A stretch of 64,000 bases of DNA, taken from assembly GCF_017741815.1 (NCBI RefSeq), contig NZ_JAGHMF010000002.1:62001-126000 (forward strand), read 5' to 3'. The DNA is from Rhizobium sp. 16-488-2b. GTDB taxonomy: Bacteria; Pseudomonadota; Alphaproteobacteria; Rhizobiales; Rhizobiaceae. A program made the position numbers and the translations under genes. The notes beneath the pieces are model-generated. The model was not told the DNA's origin. It did no database searches and saw nothing but the letters and a program-made list of their open reading frames with translations. Numbering within the stretch: the first letter of the stretch is position 1; every line of letters starts with the position of its first letter. Of the stretch, positions 63,601 to 64,000 are shown one piece after another.

Positions 63601-63882
63601 GATGTCGAAGGCTAAGTCCAAGGCGTCTTGTGGCAGATCCGGGTTCAGTCGAGAAAGCGCGATGCGCAACGTCTTAGTCAGATAGGGATCGCGCAGGGTG
63701 TCACGAAACTGGGAGCCGTCAGCACCGAAGGTTTCGTCATAAAGATCGAAATGGCTCCAGCCGAGGCTCTCCAGAAGCTCGATTGCCGGTTTCTCGACAA
63801 GCCCGTCCTCGGAGAATCCAGTTAGGGTTGCGCGGGTGCCCTCGGGAATGCCATGCTGGATGTCCTGCGAGGTGTCAGCCAT
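60676..63882 (-). CDS. hsdR: Type I restriction enzyme, R (motor/nuclease) subunit
   Basis: The 1068-residue HsdR has the N-terminal nuclease core (D166 and E180-L-K182 in PLLFIELKAG), a superfamily 2 motor with Walker A TQGSGKS (317-323), DEAH at 421-424 and FTGTPL after it, a helicase C lobe with FVCAMWITGFDVP and TIARANRN, and a helical C-terminus that docks on the methylase complex. It starts 3 nt after the stop of hsdS, the usual compact hsd organisation. It cleaves unmodified invading DNA. Confidence 0.95.
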   Translation of the reverse strand: MADTSQDIQHGIPEGTRATLTGFSEDGLVEKPAIELLESLGWSHFDLYDETFGADGSQFRDTLRDPYLTKTLRIALSRLNPDLPQDALDLAFDILTQDRASMVPMAANREVLELVRDGVDVEYRDNDGGMAKERVRVIDWRDLTTNHFTLISQVWISGELHRRRTDLIGFVNGVPLLFIELKAGHRRIEDAYRDNIRDYRDTIPQLFRPNGFVLVSNGLDTRIGASAYSAWDTYKEWKRIDDETEPGRVSLETAIRAAATRERLIDLVENFLVFEETKDGLVKKIAQNHQFIGVNKAVQAVANLGENRGKLGVFWHTQGSGKSLSMLTFARKVLRTIPGAWTFVIVTDRDELDKQISDVFAACGAVTKDVREVRAGSKEHLKTLLRGNERYVFTLIHKFGTAKGETFPVLSERSDIIVIADEAHRSQYDTLAANMRRALPNAAFIGFTGTPLMAGEEKTRDVFGDYVSTYTYQQSTEDGATVPLYYENRIPELEFANESFAEDLEAVIEEADLDEEQERELEKRLGTQYHLITREDRLDRIAEDLVRHFVGRGYRGKAMFVAIDKATAVRMHDKVRRAWDAEIGRREAALASSPPDQREALAAVIAFMRETDMAVVVSQGQNEIADMEAKGLDIRSHRRRMIEEDLDERFKKGGDPLRLVFVCAMWITGFDVPTCSTIYLDKPMKNHTLMQTIARANRNAPGKKAGLIVDYVGIFRNLEKALAIYAVGGATNAKPIEDKSALVEDLAQAIEEALAFCRARDVDPGAILEVTGFDRLARLGDAVEALNGTDTERRTFLALASNVWSTFKAVLPDARAEPYRKISAAIEVTAERIRSLTERPDISDVSNKIEALLDESIAGVEITAPIREDGDTTGLFDLSRIDIERLRAMFDTGNRQRTETQRLRRAVEDRLEEMAARNPTRRGLVERFAALVAQYNAGSLTAADFFNQLLALVGDMNTEDQRAIREGLTEEELAIFDILTQPEPKLEPEDEDLVKRVAKSLLEKLKAEKLVLDWRLKERAKAAVKATIQQLYDEGLPQAYGQGVFDEKVERTFQWVFEKYPDKSGMTN

Positions 63883-63885
63883 GGG

Positions 63886-64000
63886 CTATTCCGCTGCCTC
63901 TGCAAAGGTCTCCTCGGCTGTCGACACGTCGATTTGACCCGAAACGAGCTTGGGGAGCAAGAGGCCACGGGCGGCGCGAAGCTTGTTGTTCTGGTTTCGA
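63886..64000 (-). CDS. hsdS: Type I restriction specificity subunit, C-terminal end (partial)
   Basis: Only the last 37-38 codons are in the window. The minus-strand reading gives RNQNNKLRAARGLLLPKLVSG and an acidic tail, ending at TAG 63888-63886. The NxxLRxARxxLLPxLxSG pattern is the standard C-terminal helix end of HsdS, which chooses the target sequence of the complex. The gene and presumably hsdM continue past the window edge. Confidence 0.85.
   Translation of the reverse strand, partial: RNQNNKLRAARGLLLPKLVSGQIDVSTAEETFAEAAE

Noticed and set aside
1..64000. CRISPR arrays or rRNA genes
   Set aside because: No regularly spaced direct repeats with unique spacers and no ribosomal RNA sequence were seen.

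Overview
The window looks like a Rhizobiales chromosome, most likely Rhizobiaceae (Rhizobium/Agrobacterium group). This rests on high-GC coding sequence, a complete Caulobacter/rhizobial-type cpa-tad pilus locus, a nucleoside ABC transporter fused to a deo/add/upp salvage cluster, a rhizobial-style intergenic mosaic repeat, and a phosphotransferase-aminotransferase fusion of a type known from rhizobia. These are recognitions from the sequence; no database search was run.

Layout of the core part (1-49.3 kb). 0.8-12.4 kb is nucleoside uptake and salvage: a BMP-type binding protein, ATPase and two permeases, then cdd, punA, deoC and deoA on the + strand, with a clan AA aspartic protease, upp, add and deoB on the - strand. 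12.5-25 kb is the type IVb (Flp/Tad) pilus locus: two TadE/G-like pseudopilins and a secretin-domain protein on the - strand, then the Flp pilin, cpaA-B-C-D-E-F, tadB and tadC on the + strand, a LysE-type exporter, and a TadD-like TPR lipoprotein on the - strand. 25-28 kb holds an M17 aminopeptidase, a MarR regulator and an NlpC/P60 hydrolase. 27.9-35.3 kb is a dipeptide-type ABC transporter with an amidase, a LysR regulator and a P1-family peptidase; a mosaic of palindromic repeats separates the binding protein from its permeases. 36-49 kb holds an RibD/DHFR-type reductase divergent from an ArsR-AHSA1 pair, a 975-residue APH/M23-like/aminotransferase fusion, purU, an exopolysaccharide set (polymerase, GH5 glucanase, Wzz/GumC-type chain-length protein), an ECF sigma/anti-sigma pair and a HigBA toxin-antitoxin.

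At 49318-49336 lies a 19-nt copy of a tRNA 3' end (minus strand; T-loop end, T-stem, acceptor, discriminator, CCA; most like tRNA-Leu). A minus-strand terminator lies just beyond it, and no tRNA body is attached. This is the expected left boundary of a genomic island that runs off the right end of the window. Base and codon use shift visibly after this point. The island carries defence-type genes: a DarT-like DNA ADP-ribosyltransferase with a DarG-like macrodomain partner in reversed order and with altered C-termini; a zinc-ribbon membrane protein; a DGQHR-domain (DndB-like) protein divergent from a GHKL-type ATPase; an orphan protein with family A/single-subunit-polymerase-like palm motifs next to a small zinc-finger protein; a serine resolvase with a Tn3-like res site; small unknown genes; and a type I restriction enzyme (hsdR complete, hsdS running off the end).

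The best candidates for something undescribed are the DGQHR/GHKL-ATPase module with its zinc-ribbon neighbour, the reversed extended DarG-DarT pair, and the orphan polymerase-like gene.
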